In this document: positions 55,263 through 64,000 of the stretch, piece by piece
Numbering within the stretch: the first letter of the stretch is position 1
Layout: each line of letters starts with the position of its first letter
Assembly (NCBI GenBank): GCA_009829735.1
Contig: CM020618.1
Coordinates: 23,173,346-23,237,345 of the forward strand
DNA: 64,000 bases
Reading direction: 5' to 3'
DNA from: Pyropia yezoensis
Taxonomy: Eukaryota; Rhodophyta; Bangiophyceae; Bangiales; Bangiaceae
Notes under the pieces: model-generated
The model's database searches: none
Told to the model about the DNA's origin: nothing
What the model saw: the letters and a program-made list of their open reading frames with translations, nothing else
Position numbers and translations under genes: made by a program

Positions 55263-56923
55263 GCGCAGTGCGGCTTAAAGCGGTGTCACGGAAACGGCCC
55301 GATTTCTTGCTCAGATCTGTTGACCATTTCTTGCAACCCCTCCGTATGGTATGCTGGAGGCCTACAAATCAGCTTTTTTTTTGTATGACTTGTTCGGACA
55401 GGTTCCGCACGGAGGCCACGTACTCACGATACACGACGTGAAGCGCCATCATCAGACCTCTCTGGTGATGTGCTTTGAGTACATGGCCGTCGTGCAACTA
55501 TACCGCTCGGCAAATTTAAGCAAGTAGACAAAACGGGAGCTTGCACAAACGCGCAAAATAAAGTGCAAAACCATGCAGCTTCGCGTAAATGTTTTGACAA
55601 TATCTCATTATTAAGATAGTGCTTGTTGAAGGCTTAGCAGTGATTGCTGACTCGCTGGCGATGAAGAATGCCGCGTTCTCATGTCTGCAGCGGCCGCGGC
55701 CGGTCAAGCGAAATCTGATTGCGTAGACTCATTGTCTCCAACTGTGACCTAGCATATACAAATCTTTTTCCATTTCCAGAGTCTCACTTTGAATGAGATG
55801 CGTACTTGCGCGTCAGCACCTGCCACCTGCAGCTAGCTGCAGCCGCCGGCTTGAGCTGCTTAATGGCTGTTGCTTCCGCTTGGTTTGTGAGTGACCAAGT
55901 TTCAGCTGCACGTCTGTGTGGGCCTCAGCGATGGCTGTTCAACCATTCTGCTTCTCCCTACAGGTAGTGCCGCCGTCCCCGCCAGGCACGGGGTGGCCTC
56001 CTGGGAACTGGAGGGCAAGGCAATGACGCCAAGCCCCCCCGGCGTGGACCATGGCGACAGTACCACGACTGCCGCGACACCAGAAGGCACATGTGCCAGG
56101 GGGCGACATGAAAATCGGCCGGAGAGCTGGGCCGTCGGGACTAGTGCACAGATCACGAACGGATAGGCGGACAAGAATGTCCAGACGGGCAGCATGATTA
56201 TTTTTGTAGACGAGGGAGAGGGACGACCGGGATGAGGTCCGGTAGCAACAAGACCACCCTTTCTCATACCTCGTACAACTCAAGCTATGGATAGTGGGCG
56301 CAAGTGAATCGAACTCGGGGGGGGGTGCAGCCGACTACTCTTGTGGGCGGGTCGCTAGTTCGGGAGACGGGTGGAGTGCGGTGGGAAAGGGGGGGGGCTG
56401 TGCAAAGGGACCTGTGGGTGGTGGGTGCTTAGGACAGGGGGGTGTCTTTTTGCCCTTGAGGCGACGCGTCGGCATGGTTGTTCTTCGTGGAGACTGCAGA
56501 GTGTGAAGCACAATTTGGTCACATGGGTCGTGTTCCTCCAGCAAACTATTTTCTCGGGACTCACTGCAGCCGAGAGAGACCCAGGAAGCAGCCTAACTAT
56601 GCCGATCATTTCATAACTCGTCCAAAGACGATTGGCACTTTCTCAGTTAATCTGTTGTCTTTGGATTTGTGTGACGTCCATGGCGGTACGTAGTCGTTTT
56701 GTGCAAGGACCTCTCATGATTTCATTGGGTGACAAGCCGTCGGAGATTTGCACTCTCGTGCGGGGACAACAGCTTTTCTTGCGCGTTTGAGCAAGAATTC
56801 TGTTGGTTTTTACAGATTGACTTTCTCGTTCTTACAACTGTGCCGAGTCGACTGAGCAAGTCTGAGCAATGAAAAACAGGCCGGAGCAACGATTCCGTGA
56901 CACCGCTTTAAGCCGCACTGCGC
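55263..56923. mobile_element. non-autonomous TIR DNA transposon (about 1.66 kb)
   Basis: Perfect 31-bp inverted repeats at 55263-55293 and 56893-56923 (left begins GCGCAGTGCGGCTTAAAG and ends GTCACGGAA). If the ends are taken at CAGTG (55266) and CACTG (56920), the flanks CGCAGCG and CGCAGGG form a 7-bp near-duplication, reminiscent of hAT elements, which start CA[GT] and duplicate 8 bp. The interior has lower GC than the surroundings and contains no transposase. Assignment to hAT is only a suggestion. Confidence 0.75.
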
Positions 56924-58329
56924 AGGGCGCGTCACGCTGGTCTTGTGGGCCATGACGAGGACGCACCGACCCGTCCGACGGGTGTGGGCGGGTCGCGTGC
57001 CCTAGCAAAGGATGAGGGCCGGGTGCGGAGAGAGGGGGGAGGGGGAGCCGTTCTGGTCGGCGTTCGCCGCGCCCCGCCGTGTCGGTGCATGGCGCGACGA
57101 CATGCGTCCCGCGACGGGTGCCCGGTGGGGGGGTATGGTCTCACGCCCTTCCAATGCGCGCATTCCCCTTTACCAACTCCCTCCCCTTGCCGATTTGCGC
57201 CGCCGCCGCCGCATGGTCGTGGCATGGAGCGCATGCCCCCCGCCCCTCCGGTCCCCACCGGCGCCCCTGGCGGGGGGGAGAAATGGGGAGTGGCGGAGAC
57301 TAGCCATCTCGCCGCCCGCCGCCGCCCCGCGTGGCCGACCGGTGCGGTACCGACCGCAACGCGTCCTCGTCATGGGTGTGGCGGCACGTGTGGCGCGCCG
57401 TCCCGGCGAGCGACAGGCGCGTGCCGTGTCGGGAGGTGGGAAGTGCGGGCGGGGGGGGGGAGGGGGGACGGAAGGAGGGAGGGGGGGGGGGCGGGCGCGT
57501 TTTCTAGTTTTCTTCTGTTGGCGGCCCCACAAAGGGGCGTGCCCCCACCCCCGATGAAGAGACATCTCTCTCTGGTCTTTTTTTTTGGTGGCCTACGAAG
57601 GGGCGCTCGCGACCACGACGGAGACACGTTTGTGGCTTGGTGATCGACTGCAGCGGCCGACAAGGTGGAGAAACGGGGGTGATGGGTGGGGGGCACTCAG
57701 AGCGTGGGGAAGGCAGCGAGGGGGGGGGGGACTGCGGCCTACCGGTCGGCTCGCGACCCGCAACCGGACGCCTCCCCCGCCGCCCCGCACTTGTCTACCG
57801 CGCATCTGCCGCCGGCGCCGCCGCTCGCCCCCCCCTCGTTCCCCAGCGGCAGTGGGCGGTGTCGTCCCTCCCAGTGCCACCTGCCCGCCTCGATGTGGGT
57901 TGCAGCCCGGCGGCGGGTGGATGTCCCTACCATGGCGGCAGGGGGGCGAGAGGTCGGGGTAGAGGGGCAGGGGGGGTGGGGGCGCGAGGGTGTCGCTGGC
58001 TGCCTCTTGCTGCACCGGCGGGGGGGCGGCGCCTGCGCAGTGCGCGCCTGGCCGGCGCTGCCGCGGCGAACGGGGCGCGCCCTGGCGCGACGCCCCGTGC
58101 GCTGGTGTAAAAAACAAGGGTACAAGAGGCGGGAGGAGCGCCCACGGCATACCGACCAGCAACCTCGCCCACCATCACCTCAGCCCAGCCTGTTGCCAGC
58201 CACAGCCGCCGCCGACTGCCCGTCTCTGCCAGCCCACCCGCCTCGTCGCCGTTGCCGCTGCGAGTTCCCCTCCCAGCGCTTCATCGCCCCTCTTCCCGTC
58301 TCCTTCCCCCCCCCCTCACGCCCCTAACC
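56924..58329. other. GC-rich intergenic DNA upstream of the secreted-protein gene
   Basis: Long G or C runs (57449-57494, 57720-57730) and GCC-rich stretches keep many frames open on both strands; none shows a recognisable domain. It includes the likely promoter of the gene at 58330. No clear TATA box seen. Confidence 0.5.
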
Positions 58330-59169
58330 ATGATGAAGGCGGTGGCCCTCACGGCAGCGGTGGCGGTGGTGGCAGTGGGCCTGACGCGCGTGGCCGCCGC
58401 CGACGATGACGTGGCGGGGGTGGCGGTCAAGTACGGCTCGTGCGGGACGGAGCGGTACAAGTGCGGCACCGACTACTCGCGGTGCTCCACGAAGTACGGG
58501 GTGTGCCTGCGGTACGGGTGCAAGCGGGACCTCACCTACGCGTGCGAAAAGACCGAGTCGTACGACTGCGACAAGACCGTCTATGAGAGCTACACCAAGT
58601 CGGTGCGCAAGACGCGGGGCTGCGACAAGAAGGTGGACGAAGAGTGCACCAAGTACCGCAAGGTGTCGTACACGTGCAGCAAACAGCGGGAGGAGACGTG
58701 CACGCGGCGCAAGCACAAGACGTGCTACAAGAGCTGGCGGACGGAGAGCTACACGTGCACCAAGACGGAGCAGAAGGAGGTGTCATGCTCCAACGGGCGC
58801 ACCTACGGCTACGATGGCAAGAAGTGCTACAAGAGCCACTCGTACGAAGGCACGTGTTCCAAGCAGGTGGGCGTTGGCGGCTACGACTGTGGCGTGGAGG
58901 AGCGGTATACGTGCACCAAGTCTTACGACGCCACGTGCCACAAGGACGAGGCGTACACGGCCACGTGCACGGTGGTCAAGTGGGCCACCTGCGAGTACTA
59001 TGAGGACGTGAAGGCGCAGCGGCCGGTGACCAAGTGGGTCAAGAACGGCTGCTCCCGCACCGTGTCGGGACGGTGCAAGTCGGGTGAGAAGTACGACGAC
59101 AAGTGCTGTGCCGAGCGCGGTGACAAGAAGGTGTGCGAGGACAAGTGGTGCACCCGGTCCAAGTGCTAG
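58330..59169 (+). CDS. secreted 28-cysteine, Lys/Tyr/Thr-rich protein (279 aa)
   Basis: The ATG at 58330 (AACCATGATG) is chosen because it begins a clear signal peptide: MMK, a hydrophobic Ala/Val/Leu core, then AAADDD. The frame is open further upstream, but that part is Pro-rich leader. The mature protein has 28 cysteines, mostly 6-10 residues apart and often in [ST]-Y-x-C or similar contexts (TYAC, SYDC, SYTC, SYTC, GYDC, RYTC), with many Lys/Thr. CC occurs once near the end, and the protein ends SKC-TAG. Even cysteine number, signal peptide and absence of a membrane segment suggest a disulfide-rich extracellular or cell-wall protein. Single exon. I recognise no family; the repeat-like Cys spacing suggests internal duplication. 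Confidence 0.85.
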   Translation: MMKAVALTAAVAVVAVGLTRVAAADDDVAGVAVKYGSCGTERYKCGTDYSRCSTKYGVCLRYGCKRDLTYACEKTESYDCDKTVYESYTKSVRKTRGCDKKVDEECTKYRKVSYTCSKQREETCTRRKHKTCYKSWRTESYTCTKTEQKEVSCSNGRTYGYDGKKCYKSHSYEGTCSKQVGVGGYDCGVEERYTCTKSYDATCHKDEAYTATCTVVKWATCEYYEDVKAQRPVTKWVKNGCSRTVSGRCKSGEKYDDKCCAERGDKKVCEDKWCTRSKC

Positions 59170-61256
59170 CGCTGCAGGTCGCCGGCGAGGCCGTGCAGCG
59201 GCAAGTGGACCGCCCGATTCGGACGGGCGGGCGTGCGTAGGGGGCAGACCCCGACCCGCCACCGCCGCTGTCGCACCGTCCCACATCGGGGGTGGGGGCC
59301 GAAAGGGGGGTACGTGGGGGAACTGAGTGCGTGGGTGTGCGCGCCCGAGTGTACTTGCGGGTGGGTGGGTGGGATGCGAGGCTCGGAACCGATCCAGGCG
59401 TCAGGGAGACCGCTGTGGTCGTGAGTAATCTATTCTATGTATGCAGGCAGCCACATCGACAACAACCAAACCTGACAACTGCTCCGCACCAGCGGGCTCT
59501 GCACACCCGCCTCCCCCCCAGAACGTGCCCGCCCACCTTTCACGACAGAGGTCGAGGGCGGTGGTCTATGATGCCACGCCCGCACGGGCGTGCGGCTGAC
59601 GCTCGCAATATGTAGGTAGTGGGCGCCGGGCGGAGGAGCCGGGCGGGGCGGGAGGGAGGGCGTGTGGGAGGTGCCGTCCCACCCCGACCCCGCCGCCACC
59701 GACCGCCGCCCGCCCATAGCAGCAGGGACAGAGACGGATGGGCGGTGGCGCGCGCGCCACGACCAACCACCCCATCGTGACTGCACAAACGCAGCGTGGG
59801 GCGGAGCAATCCAGGGGGGGGGGGGGGGCGGGTGGTGGGGAGATTGACTCTCTCTGTCATCCAGGTGCCAGCGGGCGTGCGCGGGACGGCGGCACGGCCC
59901 AGCCGTCGGCCTGCGACAAGAGGCACTCGGCGCATACGGCGGCGGGCGTCGGCCACCGCCGTCGCCGGAGCCACCGGCGGGGTGGCACCGCGGGGGGGGG
60001 AAGAGCGCACGGGCGGTGGGGGGGCAGGGGGGCGGCCCGCCGCGGCCGCCCTCGCCCCGGCTTGCCCCCCGTCCCGCCGCGGCCGCCCCCGCCCCGGCTT
60101 GCCCCCCGTCCCGCGTCGAGACGGCCGAGCGCTGGCCTCGCCACTGCAGCCACGGTGGTGGGCCCCGCAGCCGTCACAGCGGGGCGGCGGCTGCTGTGGG
60201 CGGCCAGCCCGCGCACGGGCGCCACCTGGCAGCGGCGGCAGCGGCGGCAGCGGCGGCGGCGGCGGCGGCGGGTGCACGCGCCGCAGACCGCCCCCCGCCC
60301 CCCCCCCCTGGTCGGGGGCGCGCCCGCGTCGCGGGGACCCGACGCCACCGCCCGTGCCCGATGCGATGGCGGCATGGATGGACTGTCCGTACGGGGGTGC
60401 CGCGCGCACGCAGGTCGGGGGCGTCGCACCCCGGCAGGCCCCTGAACTGTTGTCCCCGACGGCCGTGGTGGCGGAATGCGCAGGGGGTAGGGGGGGGTGC
60501 GCAGCGGGGGAACACGAGGGCAGGGCGTTGACAGACGAAGGGAGGTGGGCGGAGGGACGGTGGCGGCGGGCAGACGGCGGTATGGAAATAGGGGTGGCGG
60601 GATACATAGCAGCGGGGGACGGTGGCGGCGCAGGCGCCCCCTGCCACACCCCCGTGGGGGAGGCCGCGCGGTGGCGGGGGGGCGCGGGCGGCGCGGACAA
60701 GAAGAAAAAAAAACGGCATGGAATCAACCCGCGACACAACCGGCAACGCGCACACCGGCGCGCAGAGGCACCCCCCCCCCCCCCCCCCCCCCCCCCCACC
60801 CCCCCACTCCCACTCGACGTCACCATGACCGCAAGGGAGAAGAGCGCCGCCCACCCAACGGCGGGGGTCGCCAGGTGGGGCCAGGGCGGGGCGGCCGGCA
60901 AGGTGCCCCCAAGGGACGGTGCCCAAAAACAACGCCCACCACACCCCCCGACGCCCCCGCCTCCCCATTGCGAGTGGGACACACCCACGACGGGCCGGCG
61001 GGGAGCGGGGGGATGGGAATACACCCGCCACACCGCCCTGGCAAAAGGGGATCCACGCGCGTCCCATCCCCCTCCCCTCCCCCTTTCCCCACTCTCCCGC
61101 CCTGCCCCCCCCCCCCCCCCGCCTCTCCCCCCCTCTCACCCACCCACCCCCCCACCACGCGTAACGCTCCCTGCCAGACGCCCTGCCAGGCCCCCCCAGC
61201 GCGGCAACGGTCGGGAGGGGGAACATGCCGTCCACCACCCCCCGCGATGCCCCCCC
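59170..61256. other. 2.1-kb convergent intergenic region
   Basis: Lies between the stop codons of the secreted-protein gene (+) and the phosphatase gene (-). Contains a poly-G run (about 59814-59827), poly-C runs (about 60771-60798 and 61105-61120) and (GGC)n stretches near 60235-60270. Open frames up to several hundred codons occur on both strands but are compositional. No RNA gene recognised. Confidence 0.5.
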
Positions 61257-62519
61257 TTATGGCGGCCGCGTCGTGGACGCCACGGGAACCGCTCCCGTCG
61301 GCGGCGGCGGCGCCGATGCGGGCGTCGCCGCCGTCGCCGCCGTCGTCGCCGCCGCCGCTGCCGCCGCCGTCGCTGTCGGGGGTATCCCCGCGGGGGCACC
61401 CGCCGGCGACGGCGGGGCTGCCCCCCCGGGCAACGCCGCAGAGCCGGTGGTCGCATGGGGGGCTGCCGCCGCCGGCACCCCACCCCCCCCAGGCGACGGC
61501 GGGGGCCCGCCTCCCGCGCCCGTCCCCTCCCCGCCGTCGGCAGCTGCCCCAGCCGCCGCGTCGGGACTCGTGTCCATCGGATGGGCGTCTGTGGAGAGGC
61601 CGCCACTGCGGTCCGCAGCGTCGGTGGTGGCGGTGGCCGGCGCGCCGTGCGCCGCGGGCGCCGAGTCCACCTGCATCGCCCCCGCCGCGTCGGCCGACGG
61701 CGCGGACGCGCCTGGGAGGGCGCCGTTGCTCAGGGGCGGGCCGCCGGGCCCGCCCGCGGCGGCGGCCGCGGCGGCCGCCCCCTCTTCGGCCTGCCGGGCC
61801 ATATGGGGCAGGGCGCTGAGGGACCCCCCCCGGTGGCGCACGTCATCCAGGTGGCGGGCGGCTTCAAGAAAGGTGAGCGTCTTGTCCAGCTCCCGGTCGT
61901 TGGGGTCGTCCACAAAGCCCGAAATGGGCACCGCGTTTTCGGGCTGCAGCACGTAGCACAGCGGCGAGTTGTCCAGAATGAGCACCCGCGACAGCGGCCG
62001 CCCCAGCCGCGCCAGGTCCTTGACAAAATGGCTGCCGACGAGCACGCAGTGCTCCCGGTACAGCCGGCCGTGCACCGTCCGCCCATTGTCCAGCTCGTCC
62101 ACCACGGGGTTGGCGTACAGCGCCAGCGACGCGGTAAACACAATCACCTCGTACCAGCGGGAGACGGCGGCGAGGAAGGCGTCCACGCGCGGGCGCTTGC
62201 GCACAAAAACCATGTGCGTGTCGTTCCCCATCTGCAGGGGCAGCACAAAGTCCGCGTCGGCAAACGGCGTGAACGACGAGTGCACCAGCGTCTCGTCCAG
62301 ATCCAACACCAGCGTGATGCGGCGGGCGAGCTCGGGGGTGGCGGGCTCGGGCAGCAGCGGCGCCGTGGGCTCGTAGCTGGGGGTCAGGTTGGCCAGCTGC
62401 ATCTGTAGGTGGGGCATCCCGGTCAGGTTGCTGCCTTTGTTCATCACACACGCGCAGAGCCGCTGGAAGAGGTTGCGCTTCTTCTTCCTTACGCCTGCAA
62501 CCACCCATCCATCCACGCG

Positions 62520-62555
<36 letters not shown>

Positions 62556-63759
62556 TGCACACAAAGACACGACGCACAACACATTCGTGGCCGCGACGGT
62601 CAGAACACAACACCATGCGCACACGCAGCCAGGACCGCCACTGTTGTCCAAACAGCGCCACGGTCCTTGCCACGTGACCACACGCGGAAACACAGTCCCC
62701 ACACACCCGCCGTCCACGCGGGTCCAACGCTCGACCTCTCCGCCCCCCCTCCCCCACACCCCCCCACACCCCCCCCGCCAACGTACTCTCATCATCCTCG
62801 TCGTCCGCCGCTCCCCCTCCACCCGCCCCCCCACCAGACGAGGAGGACGAGGAGAAAAGACGCAGGATGGCCGCCCGCCGCCCCGCCACCGCCCGCTGCG
62901 TGTTGGCGCCCGTCGGTACCAGCGCCGCTGCCGGTACCGGCGACGGTGCCACGGAGCTCGTAATGATCGACGCGGGTGGCAGCGGCGCCGCCGCCGCCGC
63001 CGCCCCGCCCGACACGCCACCACCGCCGCCGGCGGTGCCCCCTAATGGCGCCGCCCCTGACGGGGGCGTCACCGCGCCGCCACGGGCAGCAGCAGGGGCA
63101 GCAGCGGCCGACGGGGTAGCGGTGGCGGTTCCAGAGGGGGTGGAGGCAGTGGCGGTTCCAGCGGCGGTTCCGGTGGCAGCGGCAGTGGCGGCCCCTCCAG
63201 AGGCACCGCTCGCCGACGATGAGGGCTGCGGCGCCGGCGGCGGGGACACTCCCGCCGCCGCCGCCGCCGGCACCGCCAGTGTCTTGGCAAGCGACACGTG
63301 ACCACCGGGCGGGGTGGCCACCCCGGCCGTCGCCATGATGCTCGTCGGCGTTGCCGAGTCGACCCCATCGGCAGCAGCAGCCGCCGCCGCCACCGCCGGC
63401 GGCTGGGGGGCTGCCCCCGCCACAGCGGCAAGGCCGTCGAGCGGCGGCGGCGGGGGCGCCCCTAGCCGCCCCCCCGCCGCCCCCCCCCGGCCGCCCCCCA
63501 CCGTTGGCGCCGCAGCAGCGGCGCCGCCGGCGCCGCCCGCGTCCTCTGCCACACCGCCACCGCCACCACCACCGCCACCGCTGCCGGCGGCGGCGGCGGC
63601 GGCGGCACCCCCGTCCTCCCTCCCCGCCATCAGCCCGCCTGCCCCTCCCCCCCGGTGGGCGTCGCCGTCGGCGGCACCCGCCGCTCGCCGCGGCGCGGGA
63701 GCCACCGCGCCCGGCCCACCGCCGCTGCCGCCGCCGCCGCCGGCTGGCCGTTCCGCCAT
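61257..63759 (-). CDS. SCP/FCP1-type HAD phosphatase (CTD small phosphatase-like), 736 aa, two exons
   Basis: Exon 1 runs 63759-62787 and exon 2 62494-61257 (minus), with a 292-bp GT-AG intron (gtacgt...ttgcag); phases match and the join gives 737 codons including TAA. The ATG at 63759 (MAERPAGG) is the likely start. Residues 1-320 are Gly/Ala/Ser/Pro low complexity ending in a Ser run and DDEDDE, then VRKKKRNLFQRL across the junction. The catalytic FCPH domain has LVLDLDETLVHSSF (DxDxT nucleophile), VFVRKRPRVDAFL, VIVFTASLALYANPV, HFVKDLARLGR and VLILDNSPLCYVLQPENAVP. The last 200 residues are Ala/Gly/Pro-rich. Family members remove phosphate from Ser/Thr, classically in the RNA polymerase II CTD; substrate here unknown. 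Confidence 0.92.
62519..62551. repeat. (CA)n microsatellite in the phosphatase intron
   Basis: About 15 consecutive CA dinucleotides in plus orientation, within the intron. Confidence 0.9.
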
Positions 63760-63762
63760 GAC

Positions 63763-63794
<32 letters not shown>

Positions 63795-64000
63795 GTCGGC
63801 ACCACCCCAGACGCCGACGGAAAGCGCCGCCGCCAACGACGCCGTCGCCGTCGCCGCTGCAGCCGCTGCCGCTGCCGCCGCCGCCGTCGCCGTCGCCGAC
63901 GCCGACGCGCGCCCGCCGGAGGGTCCTGTGGGCGGCCGCGGGGCCCACCCGCAGCGTCAACCGCGGGCGCCGCCAGCGGCCGTTGCCGCCGCAGGCGCGC
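63760..64000. other. GCC-rich DNA upstream of the phosphatase gene
   Basis: Dense GCC/GCG trinucleotides continuing from exon 1. The frame is open on the minus strand to 63960 but is purely compositional. Presumed 5' UTR or promoter region. Confidence 0.4.

Noticed and set aside
56294..56325. tRNA-like T-loop (GTTCGATTC on the minus strand)
   Set aside because: T-stem pairing fails and no acceptor, D or anticodon arms can be formed around it.
59796..62408. 870-codon plus-strand open frame
   Set aside because: It is antisense to the phosphatase gene and crosses poly-G/poly-C runs; it consists of Arg/Pro/Gly compositional sequence with no domain, so it is a by-product of GC bias.
1..64000. 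CRISPR arrays, rRNA or tRNA genes, bacterial-type operons
   Set aside because: No spaced direct repeats, rRNA cores or complete tRNA cloverleaves were seen; gene structure and elements are eukaryotic.

Overview
The window is nuclear DNA of a GC-rich, transposon-laden eukaryote. Introns with GT-AG ends (100-290 bp) can be placed in two genes, and three Ty3/gypsy LTR retrotransposon families, a histone-fold fragment and a CTD-phosphatase gene are present. The very high GC, the Ala/Gly/Pro-rich homopolymer-like protein tails, the few short introns and the gypsy load suggest a bangiophycean red alga (Porphyra/Pyropia type). This is an inference from style, and another GC-rich protist cannot be excluded.

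Layout. (1) 1-9206: 3' part of gypsy element A (gag, pol, a long antisense ORF, 3' LTR). (2) 9207-12811: non-coding DNA, partly degenerate tandem repeats. (3) 12812-33752: one minus-strand gypsy copy (D), truncated at its 3' end and split by three younger insertions: a 3.5-kb TIR element (E, 15405-18937), a 4.3-kb piggyBac-like element (F, 20075-24401) and a complete plus-strand copy of the same gypsy family (C, LTRs 24727-25573 and 31331-32178, target duplication ATGTG). (4) 33753-34056: a divergent histone H3 domain directly abutting the D LTR. (5) 34057-39461: degenerate repeats and retroelement relics. (6) 39462-48838: complete gypsy element B (469-bp LTRs, target duplication CTCCG). (7) 48839-64000: a gene island with a four-exon Cys-rich protein gene, an intact IS630/Tc1-like transposase, a 1.66-kb non-autonomous TIR element, a secreted 28-cysteine protein and a two-exon SCP/FCP1-type HAD phosphatase.

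Most notable. Elements A and B, which are divergent relatives, both carry a long ORF on the opposite strand between pol and the 3' LTR. The two proteins share a recognisable core and both are open, although the adjacent gag/pol genes carry premature stops. The C/D family instead carries an extra ORF upstream of gag with two C-X2-C-X12-H-X5-H zinc fingers, conserved in both copies, but with no ATG. The families also appear to use different gag-pol coupling: stop/restart in A and B, and a -1 slippery heptamer in C.
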